A stretch of DNA of 64,000 nucleotides. Origin: UBA981 sp942490995 (GTDB lineage: Bacteria > Pseudomonadota > Gammaproteobacteria > Ga0077536). Under the pieces are notes generated by a model. The model saw only the letters and a list, made by a program, of their open reading frames with translations, had not been told where the DNA came from and ran no database searches. A program made the translations under genes and the position numbers. Location: positions 62,001 through 126,000 of the forward strand of contig CALOBG010000130.1 of the NCBI GenBank assembly GCA_942490995.1, written 5' to 3'. Positions 54,750-64,000 of the stretch are shown in pieces (position 1 is the stretch's first letter; each line of letters opens with the position of its first letter).

Positions 54750-54862
54750 ACGCGAGCCCTCGGGTCGGAAATCGCGGACAGTTTACCCGTAGTCTTCGCA
54801 GCGGTTCGAGGAATTGTTTCTCGAACCGCTTCGAGTAAACCGCCCCGCAGGATCCGTGCCGA

Positions 54863-55885
54863 TTAACGATCGCGAAACGCCGGGATGACCTCCTTGGCGA
54901 AGCGCTCGATGGCGCGGTTGCAGGTCGGTATGTCCATGCCGGGGAGCTGCATGTTCATGACAAAGTCGGTGCAGATAAACTCGTTACAGAATTTATCGAG
55001 CTTGTCCGAAACCTGCTGCGGCGTACCGACCAGGAACACATCGGCGAGGACGGAGTCGCGGATATCGCGCGGCTCCTTGACCGGCAGCGGCTGGTCGTCG
55101 CCTTCCGCGTCGTTCGCCCCTTCCAGGATGTCCTGGTAGAACGTGAGCAGGTGAAAAAGATGATCCTGGCACTCGTCCCAGGCCTGGTCTTCACTGTCGG
55201 CGATGTGACCCATGCGTAGCTGCGCGATCTTGAAGTCGTCCGGGTTATACCCTGACTCCTTCAGGGTCTCACGATACAGCGGCGCCGGATCCGGTCCGAA
55301 CGTCGCCATGAAATGGTGGCCGGCCTGGGCCGCGCGCTTGATGCCTTTGGGCCCGCGCGCGCCGACCCAGATCGGCGGGTGGGGCTGCTGCACCGGTTTC
55401 GGCGACAGGTGCAGATCTTCGATCTGGGTAAATTTGCCTTTGAACGTCACGCGGTCCTCGGTATGCAGACGCTTGTAGATGTCGAGCGCTTCATACAAGC
55501 GCGGCGCGCGGGTGCCGCGGTCCATGCAGAAAGATTTGAATTCGTGGTAGGAATAACCCTGTCCCACGCCGAAATCGAAGCGACCGTTGGAGATGATGTC
55601 GACGTTGGCGACATCTTCGGCCACACGCACCGGATGGTTGAACGGCAACAACAGGATGAACGTCGCGATGCGGATGCGGTTGGTCTGCGCGGCGATCGCG
55701 GCGGCGGTCGGCAGGATCGACGGGTTATAACCGTCCTCGGTAAAGTGGTGTTCGGTCAGCCACACGTGGTCGTAACCGAGGTCTTCCGAAGTTTTGATTT
55801 GCGCGAGGATATCGCGATAAAAATCGGCATAGGGCTTGCGCCATTGTACCGGGTTACGAAAGTCTTCCATCAATCCAAAACGCAT
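54863..55885 (-). CDS. LLM-class flavin-dependent monooxygenase
   Basis: 340 residues with the luciferase-like TIM barrel: SEDLGYDHVWLTEHHF near 34-49, IRIATFILLLPFNHPVRVAEDVA (split after ILLLP), NGRFDFGVGQGY and HPPIWVGARGPKGIKRAAQAG. Such enzymes use reduced FMN (from a separate reductase) to insert oxygen, including type II Baeyer-Villiger reactions. It is transcribed with the KPHMT-like gene and behind the FAD monooxygenase, suggesting one pathway. No reductase gene is visible. Confidence 0.88.
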   Translation of the reverse strand: MRFGLMEDFRNPVQWRKPYADFYRDILAQIKTSEDLGYDHVWLTEHHFTEDGYNPSILPTAAAIAAQTNRIRIATFILLLPFNHPVRVAEDVANVDIISNGRFDFGVGQGYSYHEFKSFCMDRGTRAPRLYEALDIYKRLHTEDRVTFKGKFTQIEDLHLSPKPVQQPHPPIWVGARGPKGIKRAAQAGHHFMATFGPDPAPLYRETLKESGYNPDDFKIAQLRMGHIADSEDQAWDECQDHLFHLLTFYQDILEGANDAEGDDQPLPVKEPRDIRDSVLADVFLVGTPQQVSDKLDKFCNEFICTDFVMNMQLPGMDIPTCNRAIERFAKEVIPAFRDR

Positions 55886-55975
55886 TGTTTTGCCCCTCGT
55901 GGTTCGAATCAGTGATTACTCTTGGTCCGGCATCGCTAACTCTGCTTGCCGGCCTCCCCATCCCGCCTGCAACCC

Positions 55976-57805
55976 TTACTTGACGATCAGTCCGGCAAGA
56001 TCACCTTTGTCCCGCCAGGCCGCAAGCATCCTGAAGAACGGTACCGGGCCCTCCGGATATTGGTTGTCAATAAACGACTGCCCGGTATTCTTGCCCTCGA
56101 CGTTGTAATAGCCGGGCGTGCAGCTCTCCTGGTATTTGCGCATGGGACCCGGTGCCGTTACCAGCTTCACGTACTCGGCTTCGGCCTCGGCGGTGGCCTC
56201 GATTGATTTTGCCTTACGCTCGATGACCGTGGAAACCAGGTGGGCGATATGCGCCGCCTGGCCGCCGGCTGTATAGGTATAGTTGAACGCAAGTCCGGTT
56301 TGCGTCAGTCCCATGTGAAAGCAGTTCGGAAAGCCGTGACTCAGAAAGCCATGGAACGTTCTCATGCCGTCTGACCAGGCGTCGCTCAGCTTGACGCCGT
56401 CGCGGCCATACACTTCGCATTCAGAGCGCCGCGTGTAGGAAGTCGCGACCTCAAAACCGGTTGCGAAAATCAGGCAGTCGACCTCGTATTCGACGCCGTC
56501 AACCACCACCCCGGTTGCGGTGACGCGTTCGATGCCTTTGCCGCTGGTGTCTACGAGTTCGACATTGGGGCGGTTGAATGCCTGCAGATATTCGTCGTGG
56601 AACGCCGGCCGCTTGCACCACTGGCCGTACCACGGTTTGAGTCCTTCGGCGGTTTTTTGATCGGTGACTATCCTGGCGACGCGTTCGCGGATTTCGTTGC
56701 CTTTCTGATAGTCGGCAACCTCGCGGATCAGCGCCATCCGTTGTTCCGATATATTCGATTCATTGCCGGTGTCGAGGATTTTGAAGGTCAACTCAAAAAA
56801 ATCGGTCCATTTATCGTTGACCAGGTTTTTTTCCACCGGCAGGCCGGCCATGATCGAGCAGAAATTTTCATCCCGCTCGGCCTGCCAGCCCGGGCCGAGT
56901 GACTTCGCCCAATTCTCGTCGGTCGGTGCGTTATTGCGCTCATCGACCGAAGCGGGGGTGCGCTGAAACAGGTAAAGGTGTTTTGCGTAAGGCGCGACGT
57001 GCGGCACGATCTGAACCCCGGTCGCACCCGTGCCAACCACAGCAACGCGTTTGTCAGCGAGGCCGGTCAGTCCGCCCGAGCTGTTGCCGCCGGTGTAGCC
57101 GTAGTCCCAGCGGCTCGAATGGAAGGTGTGTCCCTTGAAGTCAGTGATGCCCGTGATCGCCGGCAGCTTGGGCCGGTGTAGCGGTCCGCTCGACATGATC
57201 ACGAAGCGCGCTTTGAGAACGTCGCCGCGATCGGTGGTTACCGTCCAGCGTGCGTCGGCCTCGGACCAGCGAGCTGTCTCGACCTGGGTCTGAAAACAGG
57301 CGCGGTCGTAGAGCTTGAACTGTGTGCCGATGCGTTGCAGATGTTCGAAAATCTCCGGCTGATGCGCGTAACGCTCCTCGGGGATGTGGCCGGTTTCTTC
57401 CAGCAGCGGCATATAGATATAGGCTTCGGTGTCGCACTGCGCGCCGGGATAACGGTTCCAGTACCAGACCCCGCCGAAGTCGCCGGCTTTGTCGATGATA
57501 CGAATATCGCTGACCCCGGCCTGCTGCAGGCGTACCGCCGCGACCAGGCCGGCAATACCGCCGCCGAGGATGACCACGTCAAGCTCCTCTTTGATCGCGT
57601 CGCGGGTGAAGCCGGGCTCAACATGCGGATCCTGTTCGTAGCGTGCGTACTCGCCGGCCACTTCCACGAACTGGTCGTTACCTTCCGGGCGCATGCGCTT
57701 GGCGCGTTCCTCCGCGTATTTCTTGCGCACCGCGGCAGGATCGAATCCCAACACCGCCGGATCCAGCATGTCGGGCTTGTGATCTTGAGGGGTAGCACTG
57801 CTCAT
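55976..57805 (-). CDS. Flavin-containing Baeyer-Villiger-type monooxygenase
   Basis: 609 residues. An N-terminal extension (about 70 residues, DPAAVRKKYAEERAKRMRPEG) is followed by FAD motif GGGIAG (81-86), the fingerprint FKGHTFHSSRWDY (223-235) and NADPH motif GTGATG (258-263). This combination defines type I Baeyer-Villiger monooxygenases, which convert ketones to esters or lactones. Its extension and sequence match the second monooxygenase at 61524, so the two are paralogues. It begins the minus-strand group that continues with the LLM enzyme. Confidence 0.92.
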   Translation of the reverse strand: MSSATPQDHKPDMLDPAVLGFDPAAVRKKYAEERAKRMRPEGNDQFVEVAGEYARYEQDPHVEPGFTRDAIKEELDVVILGGGIAGLVAAVRLQQAGVSDIRIIDKAGDFGGVWYWNRYPGAQCDTEAYIYMPLLEETGHIPEERYAHQPEIFEHLQRIGTQFKLYDRACFQTQVETARWSEADARWTVTTDRGDVLKARFVIMSSGPLHRPKLPAITGITDFKGHTFHSSRWDYGYTGGNSSGGLTGLADKRVAVVGTGATGVQIVPHVAPYAKHLYLFQRTPASVDERNNAPTDENWAKSLGPGWQAERDENFCSIMAGLPVEKNLVNDKWTDFFELTFKILDTGNESNISEQRMALIREVADYQKGNEIRERVARIVTDQKTAEGLKPWYGQWCKRPAFHDEYLQAFNRPNVELVDTSGKGIERVTATGVVVDGVEYEVDCLIFATGFEVATSYTRRSECEVYGRDGVKLSDAWSDGMRTFHGFLSHGFPNCFHMGLTQTGLAFNYTYTAGGQAAHIAHLVSTVIERKAKSIEATAEAEAEYVKLVTAPGPMRKYQESCTPGYYNVEGKNTGQSFIDNQYPEGPVPFFRMLAAWRDKGDLAGLIVK

Positions 57806-58122
57806 CGTATCGACCTCCGGTCATTCAAGTGCGTAGCTGCCCGACTCGGGCCACGGATCCGGTCCACGTGACTCGGGAAAAGCCTGTGCAGATTTTCCAC
57901 AGCGGTTCGGGCACTTCAAGTAGCTTCGGGGTATTTCGCTGCCGCGATCGCGCCGGCTCCCCCGGTGCCGTCGCTTCCACTCCCAGTATAAAGGCAATTT
58001 CGCATCGGCCTGCTCGGCGGCGCGACCCGCTGGCCGGGAGTTCGAGAACCACCTGATCTCGCCGCATGAAAGCGTATAGGATCGAGCGAGGCGCATAGCG
58101 TGGAATCAAGACCTGCTGTGAC
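57806..58122. other. Divergent promoter region of the catabolic cluster
   Basis: 317 bp between two divergently transcribed catabolic genes. It should hold both promoters and any regulator site. I see no clear -35/-10 pair or strong operator palindrome, and no coding frame I trust. Confidence 0.5.
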
Positions 58123-60369
58123 ATGACCCATGACCTGACCAGACGCGGCTTTCTACGCACATCGATCGCGACCGCCGGCGCCGTCGCCTTTGACCTCGTT
58201 CTGCCCTTTTCCGCGACGCAGGCCGCGGCCGAAGAAGTCACCGAAATCCATTCGTGGATCGTCGTTGCGCCGAACGATCGCGTCACCGTGCGCATTCCGC
58301 AAAGTGAGATCGGGCAGGGCGCTACCACCGCGCTGATGCAGATCATCGCGGATGAAATCGACCTCGATCTCGAGCGCACCGACTGGGAGTTCTACGACCC
58401 GCAAACGAACCGGATCCGTAACAACGTGTACGCGCACACGTCGACGCTGGCCAGCTGGGGCGTAAAAATGCTGTTCGATCCGATGCGTATTGCGGGCGCG
58501 CAGATCCGCGCGATGCTGCTGGCCGCCGCTGCGGAGCGCTTCGAGGTTGAAGGCGCCGCGCTTGAGATCGCCAATCATGAAGTACGCGATCCGAAATCAG
58601 GGCAGGTTCTCGGCTTTGGCGAGCTGGCCGCGCTGGCCGCGGCACGGCCGATCCCGGCGCCGCACACGGTAACGGTCAAAGCGCCGGCGCAGTGGCGCTA
58701 CGTCGGTCAGCCGATGGCGCGCAATGACCTTGCTGACAAGGTTAACGGACGCGCGGTTTACGGCATCGACCTGGTACTACCGGGCATGAAGTATGCGGCG
58801 GTACGCCAGTCACCGGTGTTCGGTGGTCGACTATGCGGATTCGATGCCGAGGCAGTATTGCGACGACCTGGCGTGCTCGCGGTCGTGCGTATCGAAGCCG
58901 GGCCGAGCGGTTATACCGTGCCGCCGACCTTGTGGGACGTCATCGATTGGGGCATGGACGACGCCGTCGCCGTGGTTGCCGACAATTGGTGGCAGGCGGA
59001 GCAGGCTATTCAGGCGCTGCCGATCGAATGGGACGAGGGCGCCAATGCCGCGGTCGACAGCGCGACGATTGCCCGCGACCTCGCCGTGGCACTCGAAGGC
59101 GAGGGCGAAATTGTCCGCGCGGAGGGCAACGCGGCGGCCGCTATCTCGACTGCCGCGCGCGTAATCGAAGCGCGCTACGACTATCCTTTTCTGGAACACG
59201 CGGCGATGGAGCCGATGAACTGCACGGCGCTCGTCACTGATCGCAGGGTCGAAGCCTGGGCGCCGACCCAGTACGGTGACGAAGCTCTGCGCATCGCGGC
59301 ATACGCCGCCGGGGTCGCGCTCAAGGACGCCCGGTTCCACCTGACTCTCGCCGGCGGTGGCTTCGGGCGTCGCCTGCACAACGATTACGTCAGCCAGGCT
59401 GTGCAGGTGGCGCGACAACTGCCTGGTGTGCCGATCAAATTAATCGCCTCGCGGGAGGAAACCACCCGCCGCGGCTATTATCCGCCGCCGGTAAGCGCCA
59501 GATTTCGCGCCGGCCTGGATGCCGCAGGCAACATCGTCGGCTGGCAATGCCACGTCGCACAGGGCACCGCCGTCTATCAGCCTTACGGCATCGCGCGACT
59601 GGCTTTTCCGGTGTCGCCGATCGAGGTGCGCTACAGCGCGATCGATACGCCGCCGGGGTTCGGCTGGATGCGCGGGGTCGGTCATACCCAGATGGCGTGG
59701 ATGAATCACGGCTTCATGAGCGAGCTCGCCGCCGCGGCCGGCACCGATTCGCTGTCTTTTCAGCTCGCCAAGCTTGAGGTCAGCAACGTCGACCCCGGGC
59801 GCGATGATTACGACGATGCGGTCGAACGGGTGGCGCGTTTTCGCCGCCTGCTCGAGGCCGTCGCGCGCGCCGCAGGCGCCACCCCGGCCGCCGGCCGTGG
59901 GCGCGGACGTGGTTGGGCGGTCTACGATATGAGTTATGCACCCGGTTACCCGTGCTCCTGCATCGCGGTCGCGCTCGACGTGGCACTTGATGGCCGCGAC
60001 GGAGTGCGGATCGAACACGTATACGCGGTGGTCGACTGTGGCACGGCCGTTAATCCGGCCCTGGTCCGCCAGCAGATTGAGGGCGGTATCGTGTTCGGTT
60101 TATCGAACGCGATGTACGGCCGGATCACGCTGCGCGCAGGACGCGTGGAACAGTCGAATTTTCATGATTACCGGATCATGCGGCTGGCCGAGGCGCCGGC
60201 CGTAACGGTCGAGGTGCTACCGTCGAATGCGTCGCCTACCGGGGTCGGCGAAGGCGCGGTGCCGGTTGTGATCGGTGCCCTGGTCGATGCGATCTACGCG
60301 GCCGGCGGGCCGCGCATTCGCAGCCTGCCGGTGATCAACGCCGACCTCAGCTTACGCGAACAGGTTTGA
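58123..60369 (+). CDS. Molybdopterin-dependent hydroxylase large subunit, IorB/NicB-like
   Basis: 748 residues. A Tat signal (TRRGFLRTSIATAGAVAF) marks export with bound cofactor. The sequence has the IorB-type domain order of the xanthine oxidase superfamily: IPQSEIGQGATTALMQI, the VGQPMARNDLADKVNGRAVYG entry domain, LAGGGFGRRLHNDY and the C-terminal GVGEGAVP with catalytic Glu about 710. These enzymes hydroxylate carbon next to ring nitrogen (isoquinoline, nicotinate) or oxidise aldehydes. The 2Fe-2S small subunit normally encoded beside it is not present, so a partner must lie elsewhere. It is followed 10 bp later by the NicX-like gene. Confidence 0.85.
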   Translation: MTHDLTRRGFLRTSIATAGAVAFDLVLPFSATQAAAEEVTEIHSWIVVAPNDRVTVRIPQSEIGQGATTALMQIIADEIDLDLERTDWEFYDPQTNRIRNNVYAHTSTLASWGVKMLFDPMRIAGAQIRAMLLAAAAERFEVEGAALEIANHEVRDPKSGQVLGFGELAALAAARPIPAPHTVTVKAPAQWRYVGQPMARNDLADKVNGRAVYGIDLVLPGMKYAAVRQSPVFGGRLCGFDAEAVLRRPGVLAVVRIEAGPSGYTVPPTLWDVIDWGMDDAVAVVADNWWQAEQAIQALPIEWDEGANAAVDSATIARDLAVALEGEGEIVRAEGNAAAAISTAARVIEARYDYPFLEHAAMEPMNCTALVTDRRVEAWAPTQYGDEALRIAAYAAGVALKDARFHLTLAGGGFGRRLHNDYVSQAVQVARQLPGVPIKLIASREETTRRGYYPPPVSARFRAGLDAAGNIVGWQCHVAQGTAVYQPYGIARLAFPVSPIEVRYSAIDTPPGFGWMRGVGHTQMAWMNHGFMSELAAAAGTDSLSFQLAKLEVSNVDPGRDDYDDAVERVARFRRLLEAVARAAGATPAAGRGRGRGWAVYDMSYAPGYPCSCIAVALDVALDGRDGVRIEHVYAVVDCGTAVNPALVRQQIEGGIVFGLSNAMYGRITLRAGRVEQSNFHDYRIMRLAEAPAVTVEVLPSNASPTGVGEGAVPVVIGALVDAIYAAGGPRIRSLPVINADLSLREQV

Positions 60370-60379
60370 GAGAGCCGAC

Positions 60380-61438
60380 ATGGCAGCAGCAGTGAGTCCC
60401 GACTACATGCAGGCGGTTTTCGCCCAGGTCCTCGAATTGTGTGCGGTCGCGCCCGGTGAGCGGGTCGCCGTGCTGAGTGAGGGCGCCCTGCTGCAGGACT
60501 ACTCCGAGGCCTTCCTGCGCGCCGCCGCGACCCTCGGCGCCGAGACCGCGCGGGTCAATGTCGCTGCCGGCGACAACGCGGGCGCCGAGGCCCGCATTGC
60601 CAGTCTCGGTGAGTCGGCGCTCGCCGCAGACGAGGTCGCCATGCGCGTGCTGATGGAAGCCGATCTGGTCATCGACCTGATGCTGCTACTGTTCTCGCGC
60701 GAGCAGATCCGGATCCAGCAGGCGGGCACCCGCATGCTGATGGTGGTTGAGCCTTTCGAGGTGCTGGAACGACTGCTGCCGACCCGCGAGCTGCGTGCGC
60801 GGGTCGAGGCCGCCGAGCGCCGCCTGGCCGCGGCCCGGACGCTGCGTTTCACGAATCCCGCCGGCACGGATGTCGTTTACGAACTCGAGCAGTTCAACGG
60901 CCCGCCGCCCGCCTGCATTCTCACCGAGTATGGTTACACCGACACGCCGGGTCGCTGGGATCACTGGCCGAGTGGCTTCCTCGCTTCGACCGGCACCGTG
61001 ACGGGCGTTGAAGGACGCGTGGTCATGGATGTCGGTGACATCGTTCTGCCGTGGAAAACTCATCTCTCATCGCCGGTCGAATTCGCGATCCGCGACGGCG
61101 CGGTCACAGTGATCGAAGGTGGCGCGGATGCGCGGCGGCTGCGTGAATACATCGAATCATTCGACGACCCGCGCGCGTATGCCGTCTCCCATATCGGCTG
61201 GGGTCTGAACCGGGACGCGCGCTGGGAGGTGGACCTGCCAGGGATAGGCATGGACAGCCGCGCATACTACGGCAACGTGTTGTTCTCGACCGGACCAAAC
61301 ACGGAATTCGGCGGCGATAATGACACCGCCTGTCACCTCGACCTGCCGATGCGTCACTGCTCGCTATGGCTCGACGAACAATTGATCATCGACGGCGGCG
61401 TGGTGGTAGACGAAAAGTACGGGAGCGGTGACGGCTGA
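60380..61438 (+). CDS. NicX-like ring-cleavage dioxygenase (M29 aminopeptidase fold)
   Basis: 352 residues, closely resembling 2,5-dihydroxypyridine 5,6-dioxygenase NicX: TEYGYTDTPGRWDHWPSGFL, VMDVGDIVLPWK, YAVSHIGWGLN, GMDSRAYYGNVLFSTGPNTE and CHLDLPMRHC. The Fe(II) ligands of NicX correspond to H271, H319 and D321, all present. NicX opens the dihydroxypyridine ring to N-formylmaleamate; its fold derives from leucine aminopeptidase T. It is co-transcribed with the IorB-like gene (10 bp apart), a pairing that makes an N-heteroaromatic substrate plausible. The exact ring is unknown. A hairpin at 61420-61472 overlaps the stop. Confidence 0.78.
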   Translation: MAAAVSPDYMQAVFAQVLELCAVAPGERVAVLSEGALLQDYSEAFLRAAATLGAETARVNVAAGDNAGAEARIASLGESALAADEVAMRVLMEADLVIDLMLLLFSREQIRIQQAGTRMLMVVEPFEVLERLLPTRELRARVEAAERRLAAARTLRFTNPAGTDVVYELEQFNGPPPACILTEYGYTDTPGRWDHWPSGFLASTGTVTGVEGRVVMDVGDIVLPWKTHLSSPVEFAIRDGAVTVIEGGADARRLREYIESFDDPRAYAVSHIGWGLNRDARWEVDLPGIGMDSRAYYGNVLFSTGPNTEFGGDNDTACHLDLPMRHCSLWLDEQLIIDGGVVVDEKYGSGDG

Positions 61439-61472
61439 AAACGTTGTCGATTGTCGCCTGTCACCGTTCCCG
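61420..61472. terminator. Hairpin between convergent NicX-like and monooxygenase genes
   Basis: CGGGAGCGGTGAC (61420-61432) pairs with GTCACCGTTCCCG (61460-61472), 12 of 13 positions. There is no T tract, so bidirectional termination is only a suggestion. Confidence 0.35.
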
Positions 61473-61523
61473 TTCGGGGAGCGGTCAGATGGGGCGGAGG
61501 CCGGCAAACCCTCGCCCTCTATC

Positions 61524-63369
61524 TCAGCTTACCGTCAGGCCGGCGTAGTCGCCCGCCGCCCGCCACTCGGCGAGCATTTCGTAGAAGCGCAGACCGCCCT
61601 CCGGGTAATGGCCCTGCAGGAAGCCGTCGCTGTTGGACTTGGCGTTGCCTTCGGCGTTGTAGTACCCGGGCGTGCAGTTCATGAGGTACTCGGTCATCTG
61701 GTTCGGCGCCGAAACCAGGGCGAGCCAGTCGGCTTCGGCCTGCCGGGTCGGTTCCAGGGACGAGTAGCCGCGTGCGTTGGCATCGACCAGCATCGCCGCA
61801 AGGTGCAGCGACTGATTGTTGAGCATGTAGGTGAAATTCGGCGTGTAGCCGGTCTGGGTAAATCCCATGTGGTAGCAGTTCGGGAAACCATGGGCCATCA
61901 GGCCCTGGTAGGTGCGCATGCCGTTCGACCAATGCTCGCCGAGCTTGACCCCGCCGCGGCCGATAATTTCAAGATCCGCCTGGTGCGTATAGGTGGCACG
62001 GCTGACTTCGAAACCGGTGGCAAAGATCAGGCAGTCGAGTTCGTACTCGACACCGTCGACGATCACACCTTTCTCGGTAACCCGCTCGACGCCCTTACCG
62101 GCAGTGTCGACCAGCGTCACTCCCTCACGGTTGAATGTCGGCAGGTATTCATCGTTGAAAGTCGGACGTTTGCACCACGGACGGTACCAGTGCTTGAGCG
62201 CTTCGGCGGTCTGCGGATCGGTAACGGTGGCATCCACCCGCGCGCGAATGCGGTTGTCGCGCTTGTAGTCGACGATCTCGCCGAGCAGCTTCAGTTCCTC
62301 ATCCGTCAGGTCCGAGTTGCCGCTGCCGTCCATCAAATCGCCGAGCGACTTGAAAATCTCCGTCCAGCCGTCGTTGACGAGATCTTCCTCGACGTCGAGG
62401 CCCATGAGCAGCTTCGTAAAGTTGTCGTTGCGATCGATTTGCCAGCCGGGTTGCTGCGAGGCGTACCACTCCGGGATCGGTCGGGCTGTTGCGACGCAGA
62501 TCGATCGACGACGGCGTGCGCTGAAAGACATAAAGTTCCTTCGCCGCTTTGCCGAGGTGCGGGATGCACTGGATGCCGGTGGCGCCCGTGCCGATGATGC
62601 CGACGCGCTTGTCGGCGAGTTTGTCGAGCGCGGCCAGCGGTGAGCCGCCGGTGTAATCGTAGTCCCAGCGACTCGTGTGAAACGTATGACCCTTGAAATC
62701 ACGCAGTCCCGGCAGGCCGGGCAGTTTCGGCCGGTTTAGCGAACCGCTCGAGACGATCACATGCTGCGCGCGCAGGACATCGCCGCGATCGGTCGTGACC
62801 GTCCAGCGGCTGTCCTCGTCATCCCAGCGCATTTCGCTGACCCGGGTTTGAAACAGCGAGCGCGGATACAGATCGTAGTGACGGCCGACGCGTTGCCCGT
62901 GCGCGAAGATCTCCGGCCCGAACGAGTATTTCTCCTTCGGCATGTAACCGGTTTCCTCGAGCAGCGGTAAATAGATATACGACTCGACATCACACTGCGC
63001 GCCGGGATAGCGGTTCCAGTACCAGGTGCCGCCGAAGTCGCCGGCGCGTTCGATGATGCGAAAATTCTCGATGCCGGCCTCCTGCAGGCGCGCCGCCATG
63101 TACAGCCCGCCGAAACCGCCACCGAGGATCGCGACCTCGATCTCCTCGTGGATCGGTTCGCGGACGATGCGCTCGGTAATGTGCGGATCGTCGTTGTAGT
63201 GATACAGATCGCCATCGGTGTCCTGGTACTGCGCTTCGCCGTCCGGGCGCAGGCGACGGTCGCGCTCGTAATCATATTTTTTGCGCAGTTGCTGTGGGTC
63301 GAAGCCGAGCTCTTCAATGCTCGGGATCCGCTGCTTGCCTTCCGCGGCAATCGTTTCGGGCTTGTTCAT
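61524..63369 (-). pseudogene. Second Baeyer-Villiger-type monooxygenase, one frameshift
   Basis: About 615 residues when two frames are joined. The first begins MNKPETIAAEGKQRIPSIEELGFDP and carries FAD motif GGGFGGLYMAAR, fingerprint FKGHTFHTSRWDY and NADPH motif GTGATGIQ. The second has KGVERVTEKGVIVDGVEYEL and TPGYYNAEGNAKSN. The break is in a run of three G at 62473-62475: removing one base restores TDPEWYASQQPGW. A sequencing slip is likely, and the gene may be intact. I chose ATG 63369 over 63414 because a Shine-Dalgarno precedes it and the protein then matches its paralogue at 55976. Confidence 0.85.
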
Positions 63370-63542
63370 CGGGATCCTCTCCTGTTCCGGGCGATTAGTT
63401 TCGGTGACCTCCACCGTATGCCTGCCATCTTAGAGAAAGCCGTGCCGCAGCAAAGATAGATAACCGCCAACCACTAGTAATTTGATGACATCCGTAGCCT
63501 GACGCCGACGGTCAGGTATTACCGCCCGACCGCACTCGATCC

Positions 63543-64000
63543 TCAGGCACCGTTGTTCGCGGCGCGAGTGGTGGCCGGGTTCCTGGTCGGCCGGCTCAGC
63601 AGCTCCCGGATCGCGCTGGTCACCGCCGCCGGCTCTTCTTCCGGCGAGTAGTGGTCGGTTCCCGGCAGCCGCACCAGCTCGGCGGTCGGCAGTCGCGCGG
63701 CGAGATTCGTGGCGGTCGCCCACGGGCAGAACGGATCCCTGTCGCCCCAGATCACGGCGCTCGGCACGGCGACGGTCTTGAGCCCGGCGACCAGTTCCCT
63801 GCGCGCCGGCATTTCGTAATCGCGAAAAAAATGGATCAGCCAGGCGCGTCCGGGTCGGGTTTTCATCCACCCCAGGTAGTGTTCCAGCAGCGCTTCGTCG
63901 AACGATCCGTTGGCGAGGTAGGGGCGCAGAATCGTTTTTGTCATCTCATACCAGGGCAGACGCGCCGCCAGTGAACGCAGCAACGGCACGCGAGCGGCCT
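63543..64000 (-). CDS. Alpha/beta hydrolase (partial, C-terminal part)
   Basis: The last about 152 residues of an alpha/beta-hydrolase; the gene begins beyond the right edge. The acid residue region SAVIWGDRDPFCP and the His loop LPGTDHYSPEEEPAAVTSAI are visible, with the cap-like helices before them (HYLGWMKTRPGRAWLIHFFRD). The nucleophile elbow is outside the window. Esterase, lactonase or amidase activity would all suit the neighbouring monooxygenases. NicD, the deformylase that follows NicX in the nicotinate pathway, has this fold too, but identity cannot be tested here. Confidence 0.75.
   Translation of the reverse strand, partial: AARVPLLRSLAARLPWYEMTKTILRPYLANGSFDEALLEHYLGWMKTRPGRAWLIHFFRDYEMPARRELVAGLKTVAVPSAVIWGDRDPFCPWATATNLAARLPTAELVRLPGTDHYSPEEEPAAVTSAIRELLSRPTRNPATTRAANNGA

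Overview
The window looks like chromosomal DNA of a GC-rich gammaproteobacterium. The evidence is a set of neighbourhoods typical of that class: zapA followed by 6S RNA; ygfB-pepP-ubiH-ubiI; a tkt-gap-pgk-pyk carbon cluster; an OsmC-family gene next to crp; an MSHA-type pilus locus; and an elongator tRNA-Met used as an integration site. A VPLPA-CTERM protein and a degradative gene cluster point to an environmental organism. I cannot name a genus from the sequence.

Layout. 1-6915: the N-terminal end of a flavoprotein oxidase gene, then 6S RNA and cell division genes, the ubiquinone/pepP operon and purC. 6935-12638: pyk, pgk, gap and tkt on the minus strand. 12885-13107: a palindromic repeat element. 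13207-28262: metF, then a 14 kb type IV pilus (MSHA-like) operon. It holds a regulator fused to an MshM-type ATPase, MshL, MshN, MshE, MshG, PilM/N-, PilO- and PilP-like proteins and two prepilins. mshN carries one frameshift and mshG carries several. 28405-35726: accessory pilus and signalling genes: a PilS/PrsK-like kinase, an ABC permease and a separately placed ATPase on either side of a sigma-54-type pilin gene, a class III cyclase and a PAS-GGDEF-like protein. 35701-37707: OsmC, Crp, a thioesterase and tRNA-Met.

37663-46540 is accessory DNA. A 4.9 kb island flanked by copies of the 3' end of tRNA-Met carries an AbiE toxin-antitoxin pair (toxin interrupted by a stop) and a SEC-C/TPR protein. 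Beyond it lie a Fic protein gene with a repeated operator and a hipBA module with an operator-overlapped promoter. 46821-53565 holds a SWIM-SNF2 helicase and a 1146-residue VPLPA-CTERM surface protein with four internal repeats.

53853-64000 looks catabolic: a ketopantoate-hydroxymethyltransferase-like enzyme, a luciferase-like monooxygenase, two Baeyer-Villiger-type monooxygenases (one frameshifted), an IorB-like molybdenum hydroxylase subunit, a NicX-like ring-cleavage dioxygenase and a partial alpha/beta hydrolase. Together they suggest oxidation and ring opening of an N-heteroaromatic or alicyclic compound. The substrate cannot be read from the sequence.

The most interesting signals are: (i) the unusual catabolic gene set; (ii) the two repeat copies whose terminal arms differ in sequence but stay perfectly complementary; (iii) the regulator-ATPase fusion together with a sigma-54 pilin promoter; (iv) the integrase-less tRNA island with its SEC-C/TPR gene. 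Several single-base frameshifts (mshN, mshG, the second monooxygenase) may be assembly errors and should be checked before any biological reading.
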